DNA from: Nisaea nitritireducens
GTDB lineage: Bacteria > Pseudomonadota > Alphaproteobacteria > Thalassobaculales > Thalassobaculaceae
DNA length: 64,000 nucleotides
Direction of reading: 5' to 3'
NCBI RefSeq assembly: GCF_014904795.1
Contig: NZ_JACZFS010000009.1
Coordinates: 297,857-361,856, forward strand
The stretch's first letter is position 1. Each line of letters begins with the position of its first letter. Positions 8,319-16,905 of the stretch are shown here, piece after piece. The notes under the pieces were generated by a model, which was given only the letters and a program-made list of their open reading frames with translations, had not been told where the DNA came from and did no database searches. Both the position numbers and the translations under genes were made by a program.

Positions 8319-8359
8319 GGAGAGCACCAATTCTGTGCTCTCCGGGAATGGATACCCGG
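8319..8359. repeat. Tandem hairpins after the CoA-transferase gene
   Basis: Two inverted repeats lie directly after the minus-strand stop at 8360: CCGGG/CCCGG (8342-8346 and 8355-8359) and the perfect 9-bp pair GGAGAGCAC/GTGCTCTCC (8319-8327 and 8335-8343) with a 7-base loop. The stems share two bases, so they compete at the junction. No U-run follows on the minus strand, so an intrinsic terminator is not proven. They may protect the mRNA 3' end or reduce read-through into coxD. Confidence 0.5.
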
Positions 8360-9571
8360 TCAATGCTCCTGTTTCACGGCGCCGGCCGCGATCAAAGCTT
8401 CGATTCCCTCGGCCTCTATACCAGCCTCGCTCAGGATTTCTGCACTGTGCTCGCCAAGACGCGGGGCACCGAGACGGTAGCTTGCGGGCGTATCCTCGAA
8501 CCGGATCGGCTGGCCGACCATGCGGATCGGCCCTTCGCTCGGATGCTCGAACAGGGGCCAGAAGCCGATCTCGTCCAGATGCGGGTCTTGCAGCAGGGCT
8601 TCGGTTCCGAGCACGGGCATGGCCGGGACGTCGATCTCGCTGAACAGGGCAAGCCATTCGGCCGAGCTGCGGGTTGGCGTGGTCTCCGCGACGATTTCAT
8701 AGAGCCTGCCGATATTGCGGGATCGTTCGGCTGGGTCGGTAACCCAGCTCTCTGAAGAAATGTCGCTGCGTCCGATGGCTTCGAGATAGGTGGTCCAGTG
8801 CCGGGTCGTGTATGGCAGCAGGGCGACATGGCCGTCGCTGGATCGATACGGCTTGCGGTGCGGGGCGAGCACCCTTTCATAGCCGGTCGTGCCGCGTGGC
8901 GGCTCGAAGCTCGCGCCTTGCAGATGCTCGACATGCATGAAGGCGACAAGGCTCTCGAACATCGGCACCTCGACAAACTGGCCCTTGCCTGTCCGCCCTC
9001 GGGCCACCAGCGCCATGGTGATGGCGGAGAGGCACATCAGGCCGGTGACCTTGTCCGCCAGCACGGTGCGGCTGTAGGCCGGGGCGCCGTCCGCCCGCTC
9101 ATGCAACGCGGCAAGGCCGCAGGCGGCCTGGATAATGTCGTCATAGGCGGGGCGGCCGGCATAGGGGCCGTTCTCGCTGAAGCCGTAGGCGCCGCAATAG
9201 ATCAGCCCCGGATTGAGTGATTTCAGATCCTCGTATGAGAGGCCGAGACGGCGCATGGCGCCGGGTCTGATCGAGCAGACCAGCACATCCGCTTCCGGCA
9301 CCAGTTTGAGGAATGCGTCCCGCGCGGCGGCATTCTTCAGATCGATGCTGAGCGACCGCTTGTTGCGGTTCACGTTCATGAAGACCGCACCCATACCGGG
9401 CGTCCTGAATGGCGTCACATTGCGGGTGACATCGCCATCGAGAGACTCGACCTTGATGACATCGGCGCCCATGTCGCCCATGATCTGCGTCGCATAAGGT
9501 CCAAGCAGGACCGATGTCAGATCGAGCACCCTGAGCCCCGCAAGGGGCCCGGCGGCAAGTTCACCAGCCAT
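8360..9571 (-). CDS. CaiB/BaiF CoA-transferase family protein
   Basis: A 403-residue class III CoA transferase, which moves CoA between acyl-CoA donors and carboxylic acids. The N-terminus AGPLAGLRVLDLTSVLLGPYATQIMGDMGADVIKVE and NVNRNKRSLSIDLKN are family hallmarks; the catalytic Asp should lie in the PAYDDIIQAACGL region, about residue 165. ATG at 9571 was chosen because a longer reading would overlap the divergent nitroreductase start. Only 26 bases separate the two starts. The substrate cannot be read from sequence; the nearby acyl-CoA dehydrogenase suggests a fatty or organic acid pathway. Confidence 0.88.
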   Translation of the reverse strand: MAGELAAGPLAGLRVLDLTSVLLGPYATQIMGDMGADVIKVESLDGDVTRNVTPFRTPGMGAVFMNVNRNKRSLSIDLKNAAARDAFLKLVPEADVLVCSIRPGAMRRLGLSYEDLKSLNPGLIYCGAYGFSENGPYAGRPAYDDIIQAACGLAALHERADGAPAYSRTVLADKVTGLMCLSAITMALVARGRTGKGQFVEVPMFESLVAFMHVEHLQGASFEPPRGTTGYERVLAPHRKPYRSSDGHVALLPYTTRHWTTYLEAIGRSDISSESWVTDPAERSRNIGRLYEIVAETTPTRSSAEWLALFSEIDVPAMPVLGTEALLQDPHLDEIGFWPLFEHPSEGPIRMVGQPIRFEDTPASYRLGAPRLGEHSAEILSEAGIEAEGIEALIAAGAVKQEH

Positions 9572-9597
9572 TTTGATCAATTTTCCCGAGAAGAACC

Positions 9598-10305
9598 GTG
9601 ACAGACGCACCGATCATAGAGACCGGATACGAAAACCTGAACCCTGTCGAGGAGGCCATCTCGCAGCGCCGCTCCGTCCGGGCCTTTCTGCCCGACCCGG
9701 TATCCGAGGAAACCATTGCCCGCATCCTCTACCTCGCCGGCCGGGCGCCGAGCGGAACCAACATGCAGCCCTGGAAGGTCGAGGTCGTGACAGGCGGCGC
9801 TCGTGACGCGCTGTGCACCGATCTGGTGAAAGCACACCATGAGGGCGGGCATAGCGGCGAGTATCAGTATTACCCGAAAGAATTCTTCGAGCCCTTCAAG
9901 GGGCGCCGCCGCGCGGTCGGCTGGGCGCTTTATGGGTTGCTGGATATCAAGAAAGGGGATTTCGAGAAGACCAAGGCGCAGCACGCCCGGAATTTCACCT
10001 TCTTCGATGCGCCTGTCGGCCTGATCTTCACCATCAATCGGGGGCTGGAAATAGGCAGCTGGCTCGATTTCGGCATGTTCATGCAGAACGTCATGGTGCT
10101 GGCCCGCAGCCATGGGCTGGAGACCTGCCCGCAGGCCGCTTTCGCCACCTTTCACAAGGTGATCCGGAACCATGTTCCGATTGGCGAAGAGGACGTGGTT
10201 GTTGCCGGTATGGCTCTCGGCAAGGCGGATTGGTCGCAACCGGAGAATACACTTATTACGGAACGTGTACCTCTTGAGGATTACGTCCGCTTTCATCGCG
10301 GCTAA
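9598..10305 (+). CDS. Nitroreductase family FMN oxidoreductase
   Basis: A 235-residue nitroreductase. The FMN phosphate-binding start of the family is seen in AISQRRSVRAFLPDPVSEETI, followed by LAGRAPSGTNMQPWKVEVVTG; the C-terminal QAAFATFHKVIRNH and VAGMALGKAD are also typical. These enzymes reduce nitro groups, quinones or related substrates with NAD(P)H. The start is GTG at 9598 with GAGAAG upstream. It is divergent from the CoA transferase and 50 bases ahead of the acyl-CoA dehydrogenase, with which it may be co-transcribed. The natural substrate is unknown. Confidence 0.88.
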   Translation: MTDAPIIETGYENLNPVEEAISQRRSVRAFLPDPVSEETIARILYLAGRAPSGTNMQPWKVEVVTGGARDALCTDLVKAHHEGGHSGEYQYYPKEFFEPFKGRRRAVGWALYGLLDIKKGDFEKTKAQHARNFTFFDAPVGLIFTINRGLEIGSWLDFGMFMQNVMVLARSHGLETCPQAAFATFHKVIRNHVPIGEEDVVVAGMALGKADWSQPENTLITERVPLEDYVRFHRG

Positions 10306-10355
10306 ACTCATTTCAATTGAAACGATAAAGACAAAAATGATCCGGAGGAACGTTC

Positions 10356-11516
10356 ATGGATTTCCAGCTGACCGACGAGCAGCGCGAATTGCAGGAGACA
10401 GCGCGCAGCTTTGCGACGCAGGAAATGACGGAAGTCGCCCGCGAGCTTGAGGAAAAGGACGAAGCGCCGTCCCGGGAGCATATCAAGCGCTATGCGGAGA
10501 TGGGCTTCCTCGGGATCAATGTAGCGGAAGAATATGGCGGGCTCGGCCTCGGCAATCTGGAAGCGCTGATCGTTCTGGAGGAGTTCGCCAAGGTTTCTCC
10601 GGCCGTTGCCTTTCCGATCTTCGAATCCTCCGTCGGACCCTGCCGTGCGGTCGAGCATTTTGCCTCCTCGGAATTGGCAAAGCAGGTCTTGCCCAAGGTT
10701 TGCGCCGGTGAGCTGACCGTCGCCGTCGCCATGTCGGAGCCGGATGCGGGATCGGCGCTGACCGACCTGAAGACACGGGTGAAGGAAGAGGGCGGCAAGC
10801 TGATCCTGAACGGTCAGAAACGCTGGTGCTCCGGTGGCGGGCATGCGGAGGCTTATGTGGCCTATTGCAAGATGTCCGATGCGCCCGGCGCCAAGGGGAT
10901 TGGCGCCGTCTATGTCGAAAAGGGAATGCAGGGTGTCAGCTTCGGGGAGCGGGAACGCCTGATGGGCTTCCGCGGAATCCCGAGCGCGGACATCTTCTTC
11001 GACAATGTCGAGATCCCGAAACAGAACGTCATTGTTCCGGCGGGTGGCTTCCGACAGCTCATGGAAGCCTTCGATCTCGAGCGCTGCGGCAACGCCACCA
11101 TGTGCCTTGGCATCGCGTCGGCCGCCTTCGAAACCGCGCTGTCCTATACTCAGGAGCGCAAGGCCTTCGGCAAGGAGCTGGTGGAATTCCAGGCGGTGCA
11201 GATGAAGCTGGCCGAGATGGCCATGCGGGTGGAGGCGTCACGCCTGCTGATCTACCGTGCTGCCAAGAACGCCGAGGACGGCCTGCCGTCCGTGCTGGAT
11301 TCAAGCCTCGCCAAATGTTTCGCCAACGAGATCGTCCGCGATGTTGCTGGCTCGGCCCTGCAGGTCATGGGAGCTTACGGCTATTCCAAGTCCTACGGCA
11401 TGGAACAGCGTCTGCGCGACGGCTGGGGCTGGGGTATCGCCGGCGGCGCCATCGATATCCAGAAGGTGAACATCGCAGCTGCTCTGGTCGGTCGACGGTT
11501 TAACCAGCGGGCCTGA
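10356..11516 (+). CDS. Acyl-CoA dehydrogenase
   Basis: A 386-residue FAD-dependent acyl-CoA dehydrogenase that makes the alpha-beta double bond of an acyl-CoA and passes electrons to ETF. Motifs in order: MDFQLTDEQRELQETARSFA at the N-terminus, VAMSEPDAGSALTDLKT (FAD/substrate signature) in the middle, QERKAFGKELVEFQAVQMKLAEM, and QVMGAYGYSKSYGMEQRLRDGWG near the C-terminus, the second signature region. GGAGG lies 7 bases before the ATG. The aromatic or branched-chain specificity cannot be told. It follows the nitroreductase gene on the same strand. Confidence 0.92.
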   Translation: MDFQLTDEQRELQETARSFATQEMTEVARELEEKDEAPSREHIKRYAEMGFLGINVAEEYGGLGLGNLEALIVLEEFAKVSPAVAFPIFESSVGPCRAVEHFASSELAKQVLPKVCAGELTVAVAMSEPDAGSALTDLKTRVKEEGGKLILNGQKRWCSGGGHAEAYVAYCKMSDAPGAKGIGAVYVEKGMQGVSFGERERLMGFRGIPSADIFFDNVEIPKQNVIVPAGGFRQLMEAFDLERCGNATMCLGIASAAFETALSYTQERKAFGKELVEFQAVQMKLAEMAMRVEASRLLIYRAAKNAEDGLPSVLDSSLAKCFANEIVRDVAGSALQVMGAYGYSKSYGMEQRLRDGWGWGIAGGAIDIQKVNIAAALVGRRFNQRA

Positions 11517-11645
11517 GTGCCTGATATAAATCAATTGCTACTGTTTCTACGGCTGATAGCCTTGTAGCTAAATCATTTCGTTCAGTATTGGCATTATGCC
11601 TCGTCTGCTGAAGAGTAGAAATGGTCAGGTGAGGAGAGCATTGCA

Positions 11646-13400
11646 GTGAAGATCAGTACGCAAAAAGATTTCGAACAAACACTGACGCACGCCGTTTCGT
11701 CTCTTCACCCGATAATAGCGATCCGCTCTTTTGAAGAAAATCGCGTGATCGACAGTATTGAACGGGTCGCCATTAAAGAAAAATGCGATGTCATTTTCTG
11801 GTCTTGTACCCGTGGAATTCACATGGAACGGATCGGGACAATTCTGAATCGGCCCGAGAAAACGCCCCCATTCCTGCCGAAAACCGGTCAAAACGCGGAC
11901 GTGATGACGGCGATCGAGGTGCTTGAACGGAAGCTCGACCATGAGCGGGAGAAAAAAGGATCCGAACGCCGTAAGACGTTTCTCGTTCTGCTCGACGCCT
12001 CGCCCTACCTGATTGAACGCCAGAATAATCCGGCTCACAGAAGACGGCTCCGCGACTTCGCTCTGCAAAGCCGGCTTTCTGCGAAGAACGGAGTCATCCT
12101 GCTTGTTTCGGCCGACGGTGAACTAAGCCAGGAACTTGAAAAAGAAATCCTGCACCTGGAATTCCCGCTTCCCACCAAAGAGGAAATCAAGATTTGGGTG
12201 GACGATATTCTGGAACGCCTGGAGGCTTCCGCGGCCATCAAGCTCGATGAGGATGTCGACTTTCTCAAGGAAGCGGTTGTGAACGCCGCAAGCGGCCTGA
12301 CGATGTACGAAATTCGTAACGCGCTTTCCGATGCCCTTGTCGATGACAGAAAGCTGTCGAGAGAAGATGTCCAAGGGATCTATCGGCTCAAGCAGGATGT
12401 CGTGAAAAAGAGCGGGATTCTTGAATACGTCGATACCACGGACTGGTCGATGAACGATGTCGGTGGGCTCGATAACCTGAAGGAGTGGCTGCGAAAGCGC
12501 GCTCTTGCCTCAAGCGAGAAGGGGCATGCCTTCGGAATTTCTGCTCCGAAAGGAGTTTTGCTGACCGGAGTGCCCGGTTGCGGCAAATCGCTCGCGGCGA
12601 AATGCACGTCAACGTCCTGGGGCATTCCGCTGATCAAGCTCGATATGGGACGCGTCTATGCATCCCTCGTAGGGGCCTCAGAGCAGCATATCCGGCATGC
12701 GATCTCGATCTGCGAGGCGGTCGCGCCCTGCGTCCTCTGGATTGACGAGATCGAGAAGGGGTTGCCGCGCAATCGCGGGCATGTGGGGGACAGCGGTGTG
12801 TCCCTGCGAGTCCTGGCCACCTTCCTCACCTGGCTGCAGGAGAAGACCGCTCCGGTATTTGTCATCGCGACTGCGAACGAGACCGTTCTGCTGCCGCCCG
12901 AAATCCTCCGCAAAGGGCGGTTTGATGAGGTGTTCTTCATCGATCTCCCCAACGATGAAGAACGTACGGAAATCTTCAAGATCCACATGGCCCGGATGGG
13001 GCACGACCCGGACGAATACGATCTTGAGAGACTGACTGCGTTGACAGGGCGGGACGAATCTTCCGGTGAAGGCGGGTTCAGCGGTGCTGAAATCGAAGCT
13101 GTTGTGCGAGAAGCGCTGATCGCGGCGTTTTCCGAAGCGGATGAGTTGGGCAAGGAGCCGCGCCTCGAGCAAAAGCACCTCGAAATGTCGGTGCTGGCAA
13201 CAAGGCCGCTGTCGATTACGAGAGCCGAAGAGATCACCGAGCTTCGGCGCTGGTCGGACCAGCGCGCTGTTCCCGCAACCGGCTCTCTCGTCGAGCCTCC
13301 GTTACCTTTCCCTTTCGAGGAGAAACTGATGGATATTCTTCAGGCAGGTCGTCAGGAAAAGCCCAACCCTGCCAAGACTCAGGCGAAATCCCGGAAGTAG
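11646..13400 (+). CDS. Ycf46-like AAA+ ATPase
   Basis: A 584-residue protein resembling the Ycf46 family of plastids, cyanobacteria and scattered bacteria. The N-terminal 250 residues form a divergent, nuclease-like or degenerate P-loop domain ([38 protein letters not shown] [12 protein letters not shown]). The C-terminal AAA+ module has the Walker A motif GVPGCGKS at 308-315, WIDEIEKG with Asp367/Glu368, IATANE sensor 1 and [11 protein letters not shown] arginine-finger region. In cyanobacteria the family has been linked to CO2 uptake and photosynthesis control, but in this host the role is unknown. The start is GTG at 11646 after GAGGAG. It is a single-gene unit and overlaps the convergent SDR gene by 22 bases. 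Confidence 0.82.
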   Translation: MKISTQKDFEQTLTHAVSSLHPIIAIRSFEENRVIDSIERVAIKEKCDVIFWSCTRGIHMERIGTILNRPEKTPPFLPKTGQNADVMTAIEVLERKLDHEREKKGSERRKTFLVLLDASPYLIERQNNPAHRRRLRDFALQSRLSAKNGVILLVSADGELSQELEKEILHLEFPLPTKEEIKIWVDDILERLEASAAIKLDEDVDFLKEAVVNAASGLTMYEIRNALSDALVDDRKLSREDVQGIYRLKQDVVKKSGILEYVDTTDWSMNDVGGLDNLKEWLRKRALASSEKGHAFGISAPKGVLLTGVPGCGKSLAAKCTSTSWGIPLIKLDMGRVYASLVGASEQHIRHAISICEAVAPCVLWIDEIEKGLPRNRGHVGDSGVSLRVLATFLTWLQEKTAPVFVIATANETVLLPPEILRKGRFDEVFFIDLPNDEERTEIFKIHMARMGHDPDEYDLERLTALTGRDESSGEGGFSGAEIEAVVREALIAAFSEADELGKEPRLEQKHLEMSVLATRPLSITRAEEITELRRWSDQRAVPATGSLVEPPLPFPFEEKLMDILQAGRQEKPNPAKTQAKSRK

Positions 13401-14323
13401 GCGATCGTTTTCTCAAGACCGTCGCGAAGCCCGACTTTCGGCTCCCATTCGAGCAGGTCCTTGGCCTTGGCTATGTCCGGCTGGCGCTGCATTGGGTCGT
13501 CCTGAGGGAGCGGATGGTAGGAAATCCCGTTCTTTCCCCCGACCAGCTCCGTAACGGTCTCGGCCAGTTCCTTCACCGTCATTTCGGTCGGATTACCGAG
13601 ATTGATCGGGCCGGTAACGCTGTCTTTGCTGTCCATTAGGCTGATCAGGCCATCGACCAGATCGTCGACAAAGCAGAAGGACCGGGTCTGGCTGCCGTCG
13701 CCATAGAGCGTCAGATCCTCGCCGCGCAGGGCGGAGAGGACGAAGTTGGAGACCACACGCCCGTCATTCGGGTGCATGCGCGGGCCGTAGGTGTTGAAGA
13801 TCCGGGCCACCTTGATGCGTAGCTTGTGCTGTCGCAGATAGTCGAAGAACAGGGTCTCGGCGCAGCGCTTCCCTTCGTCATAGCAGGCCCGGATCCCGGT
13901 GGTGTTTACGTTGCCCCAGTATTCCTCGGTCTGCGGATGCACGGTGGGATCGCCATAGACTTCGGATGTCGAGGCCTGCAGCACCTTGGCTTTTACCCGT
14001 TTGGCCAGCCCCAGCACGTTGATGGCGCCGATCACGCTGGTCTTGGTGGTCTGTACGGGGTCGCGCTGGTAGTGGATCGGCGAGGCCGGGCAGGCGAGGT
14101 TGTAGATCTCGTCCACCTCGACATAGAGCGGGAAGGTGATGTCGTGCCGCATCAGCTCGAAACTCGCATGATCGAGCAGATGGGCCACGTTATGCCGCAT
14201 GCCTGTGTAGAAATTGTCGACACAGAGAACGTCGTCGCCGCGCTCCAGCAGTCGTTCGCAGAGGTGAGAGCCGACGAAGCCGGCGCCCCCGGTCACTAGA
14301 ACGCGCTTCGGGACTGTTTTCAT
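13379..14323 (-). CDS. UDP-glucuronate decarboxylase-like extended SDR
   Basis: A 314-residue extended short-chain dehydrogenase. The N-terminus has [19 protein letters not shown] (NAD-binding GxxGxxG), followed by [23 protein letters not shown], which is diagnostic of UDP-xylose synthase/UDP-glucuronate decarboxylase and close relatives. Catalytic residues appear as [10 protein letters not shown] and the YDEGKR version of Yxxx[12 protein letters not shown] follows. Such enzymes make UDP-xylose or similar sugars for surface polysaccharide. Its stop overlaps the end of the AAA gene by 22 bases, tail to tail. No other sugar gene is in the window. Confidence 0.88.
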   Translation of the reverse strand: MKTVPKRVLVTGGAGFVGSHLCERLLERGDDVLCVDNFYTGMRHNVAHLLDHASFELMRHDITFPLYVEVDEIYNLACPASPIHYQRDPVQTTKTSVIGAINVLGLAKRVKAKVLQASTSEVYGDPTVHPQTEEYWGNVNTTGIRACYDEGKRCAETLFFDYLRQHKLRIKVARIFNTYGPRMHPNDGRVVSNFVLSALRGEDLTLYGDGSQTRSFCFVDDLVDGLISLMDSKDSVTGPINLGNPTEMTVKELAETVTELVGGKNGISYHPLPQDDPMQRQPDIAKAKDLLEWEPKVGLRDGLEKTIAYFRDFA

Positions 14324-14631
14324 GGGTCGACCGCCGAACTGTCACGTAAAAAGCAAATCTCCTCAATCTGCATACCGCATCCACGCGCGGGTGCAAATGG
14401 GGCAGGCATCGAGCGCTGTTCAGGCGCCTGTTTGAGTGCCGTGGGAGCGTTTCGCCGTAAGTCCTTGAATCGGCGCGAATCGTCCAGATCATTCCGAATC
14501 AACTTGTACAGTAACCACAAGAAAGAGTAGGGTTCCCTTGCGTCGGCACAACATATTGCGTCTTTTCGATGCAGTGCACGCCCGGTTGAGCCGGGAGCAG
14601 CCGACAGTGGAAGTTATACTTGGAGGGCACA
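14324..14631. other. Divergent region between SDR and gcrA
   Basis: A 308-base spacer with no credible gene. It contains a tight cluster of three GAATC (GANTC) sites, listed separately. TTGTAC at about 14504 could be a -35 hexamer for gcrA, but its -10 partner is weak. The gcrA ribosome site GGAGG is at 14622-14626. Confidence 0.5.
14467..14500. promoter_or_regulatory. Cluster of three GANTC methylation sites upstream of gcrA
   Basis: GAATC occurs at 14467-14471, 14477-14481 and 14496-14500. GANTC is the CcrM methylation site; in Caulobacter-type alphaproteobacteria GcrA acts with sigma-70 at promoters carrying methylated GANTC. Their position about 130-165 bases before gcrA suggests methylation-dependent control of gcrA or of the divergent SDR gene. 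The sites are seen directly; the role is inferred. Confidence 0.55.
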
Positions 14632-15015
14632 ATGGCTGATAGCGCAGTCAGCGCATGGACCGAGGATCGTCTGAGCCAGCTTACCCAGCTTTGGGCGGAC
14701 GGATTGTCGATCACGCAGATCGGAAATGAGCTCGGGGTTTCGCGGAATGCCGTGGTGGGCAAAGTCCACCGCATGGGGTTGCCGAAGCGGCAGTCGCCGA
14801 TTGTCCGCTCCGACAAGCCGGTCGAGCCGAAGAAGCGGAAAGTATCGCCGCTCGCGGCGCAGGAATGGGACCGGAACAAATGTTCCTGGCCCATTGGCGA
14901 CCCGAAGTCTCCTGACTTCAAATTCTGCGGTGACGGTGTGTCGCCCGGACGGCCGTACTGCTCCACGCATTGCGCGGTGGCATACACCAACATGCGGGAT
15001 ACCAAGGCAGCCTGA
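14632..15015 (+). CDS. gcrA: GcrA cell cycle regulator
   Basis: A 127-residue GcrA family protein. The N-terminal helix-turn-helix reads AWTEDRLSQLTQLWADGLSITQIG then NELGVSRNAVVGKVHRMGLP, and the C-terminal sigma-interacting part holds KCSWPIGDPKSPDFKFCG and PYCSTHCAVAY. GcrA is a sigma-70 cofactor that drives cell-cycle genes at CcrM-methylated promoters in alphaproteobacteria. ATG at 14632 has GGAGG five bases away; a TTG four codons upstream is less likely. It is monocistronic and faces the minus-strand nitronate monooxygenase gene. Strong marker for the host group. Confidence 0.94.
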   Translation: MADSAVSAWTEDRLSQLTQLWADGLSITQIGNELGVSRNAVVGKVHRMGLPKRQSPIVRSDKPVEPKKRKVSPLAAQEWDRNKCSWPIGDPKSPDFKFCGDGVSPGRPYCSTHCAVAYTNMRDTKAA

Positions 15016-15041
15016 TCGCCTGGTTTTCGGCTTATGATTTG

Positions 15042-15995
15042 TTAGGGGGTGCTGCAGAATGCTGTGGCGCCCCTTAATTTTTGTTCGGCTTCGGCTACGA
15101 TCCGGGGCACCAGTTCAGCGGCGGACGGGACATCCCGGATAATGCCGGATGCCTCGCCGGCAACGACCGGAGCAATCTCCATATTGGCTACCGCTGCGGC
15201 TTCCTCGAATTCCGCGATAGCGGATTCCGGCAAATCCTTGCCTTCCCAGCGTTCCGCGAAGCTGTTGCGGAACGTGCGAAGTGCGTAGGGCGCGGGCCAA
15301 TCGAATCCGCGTGCTTTGTCGAAGGTGCTGCCTTTCACAGTGACATCGCCACTTTCGGCGGCAACAGCCTGTTTGGCCGCCTCAGGTGCCATGGACTCGG
15401 TGGTCGCGACAAAGCGGGTTCCGAGAAGGACGCCGCTTGCACCAAGCATCAGTGCAGCTGCCAATCCGCGTCCATCTGCTATGCCGCCAGCGGCAACGAC
15501 GGGTATATCGGCCAATGCATCGACGACTTCCGCGACAAGGGAGAACGTGCCGCGATTGGCGCCATGGCCGCCAGCTTCGCCGCCCTGGGCAATGACGATA
15601 TCGGCGCCGGCATCTGCTGCCCGTTTTGCCTGTTCCAGGCTTTGAACCTGGGCGATGAGGGCTGCTCCAGCCGCTTTGATCTTGCCGGCGAAAGGCTTCT
15701 CGTCGCCGAAGGAAAGCATTATGGCAGCCGGTTGGCGTTCGAGCGCGCGATCGAGAACCTCGGGAAACTGTTCGAGGCGCCAGGTGATAAAGCCGATACC
15801 GATTCTGGCATTGCCCGCAGCGGCGAACTCTGTGTCGATCCAGTCAGGATCGCAATAACCACCGCCGATGAGACCGAGGCCGCCTGCCTGCGATACCGCG
15901 GCTGCCAGCTTTCCGCCGGAAACCCGTGCCATCGGAGCGCAGAGCACGGGATGTTCGATGCCGAGCCGGTCCGTCAGTGCCGTGGTTATTGCCAA
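15042..15995 (-). CDS. Nitronate monooxygenase/NAD(P)H-dependent flavin oxidoreductase
   Basis: A 317-residue TIM-barrel FMN protein of the nitronate monooxygenase (2-nitropropane dioxygenase) family. The N-terminal HPVLCAPMARVSGGKLAAAVSQ and GGLGLIGGG are family signatures, followed by the central VIAQGGEAGGHGANRGTFSL with the catalytic His region, and VVAAGGIADGRGLAAALMLGASGVLLGTRF for FMN phosphate binding. These enzymes oxidise alkyl nitronates or serve as flavin reductases. The start is TTG at 15995: GGGAGG sits five bases upstream, whereas the longer TTG at 16022 has no ribosome site. It is divergent from the SDR gene at 16096. Confidence 0.87.
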   Translation of the reverse strand: MAITTALTDRLGIEHPVLCAPMARVSGGKLAAAVSQAGGLGLIGGGYCDPDWIDTEFAAAGNARIGIGFITWRLEQFPEVLDRALERQPAAIMLSFGDEKPFAGKIKAAGAALIAQVQSLEQAKRAADAGADIVIAQGGEAGGHGANRGTFSLVAEVVDALADIPVVAAGGIADGRGLAAALMLGASGVLLGTRFVATTESMAPEAAKQAVAAESGDVTVKGSTFDKARGFDWPAPYALRTFRNSFAERWEGKDLPESAIAEFEEAAAVANMEIAPVVAGEASGIIRDVPSAAELVPRIVAEAEQKLRGATAFCSTP

Positions 15996-16095
15996 ATCAC
16001 CCTCCCCATTTATGTTTAGCAAAACCTAGTCGTCTCACCGGCCCGCCGCAATCCTCCCTCCCGCCTGGCGCGCGTGCCCGTACCCTGGAGATATC

Positions 16096-16866
16096 ATGCG
16101 CCTCAAGGACAGAACCGCGCTCATTACCGGCGCCGCCTCGGGCATCGGAAAGGCCATCGCGCTCCGGTTTGCCGAAGAGGGCGCGCGGATCGTGATTGCA
16201 GATCGAACGGACGAGCCACGCGAAGGTGGTGAGAAGACGCTGGACCAGATCAAGGCAATGGATGGAGAGGCAGTGTTCACGAAGATGGACGTGGCGGATT
16301 GGGCCTCTGTTGACGCGGCTGTCTCTCTTGCGGTCGAGAAGTACGGTGCGCTCGATATCATTGTGAACAATGCCGCCATCGGGGTCAGCAAGACGATCCT
16401 GGAGACGACGGAAGAAGACTGGGAAAAGGTCATGGGCGTGAATGCCCGGGGTGTTTTCTTCGGCTGCAAGCGAGCCATTCAGCAGATGCTGACCCAGCCG
16501 GAACGGGACGGGGTGCGCGGGCGGATCGTCAATATCTCCTCGCAGCATGGCATGGTTCGCTCACCCAACGATTTCGCATACGGGACTGGCAAGGCTGCCG
16601 TGGTCTACATGACCCGGCAGATCGCTGGCGACTACGCGGCGGACGGGATCGTCTGCAACGCCGTGGCACCGGGCAAGATTCTGACGGGGAAGAGCGGCCC
16701 GGCCACCGATCCGGCGATTCTGGCCTACTCGCATGCGCGCACACCCTGGCCGCGACTAGGCCTACCCCGCGACGTCGCTAATGCGGTTCTGTTTCTTGCC
16801 AGCGATGAAGCCACCTACATTACAGGCGAGAACCTGATGGTGGACGGCGGCTGGATGGCCAATTGA
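16096..16866 (+). CDS. SDR family oxidoreductase
   Basis: A 256-residue classical short-chain dehydrogenase/reductase. It has ALITGAASGIGKAIALRFAEEGARIVIADRT (nucleotide binding with an Asp typical for NAD(H)), IIVNNAAIG, NISSQHG with the catalytic Ser and FAYGTGKAAVVYMT with the YxxxK pair. The C-terminal YITGENLMVDGGWMAN is standard. It oxidises or reduces an alcohol/ketone; the substrate is unknown. GGAG lies nine bases before the ATG. The stop is 39 bases before pepN, so co-transcription is possible. Confidence 0.9.
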   Translation: MRLKDRTALITGAASGIGKAIALRFAEEGARIVIADRTDEPREGGEKTLDQIKAMDGEAVFTKMDVADWASVDAAVSLAVEKYGALDIIVNNAAIGVSKTILETTEEDWEKVMGVNARGVFFGCKRAIQQMLTQPERDGVRGRIVNISSQHGMVRSPNDFAYGTGKAAVVYMTRQIAGDYAADGIVCNAVAPGKILTGKSGPATDPAILAYSHARTPWPRLGLPRDVANAVLFLASDEATYITGENLMVDGGWMAN

Positions 16867-16905
16867 TCCTCTTCAATAACAGAACACAGCGAATACGGAG
16901 CTGAA

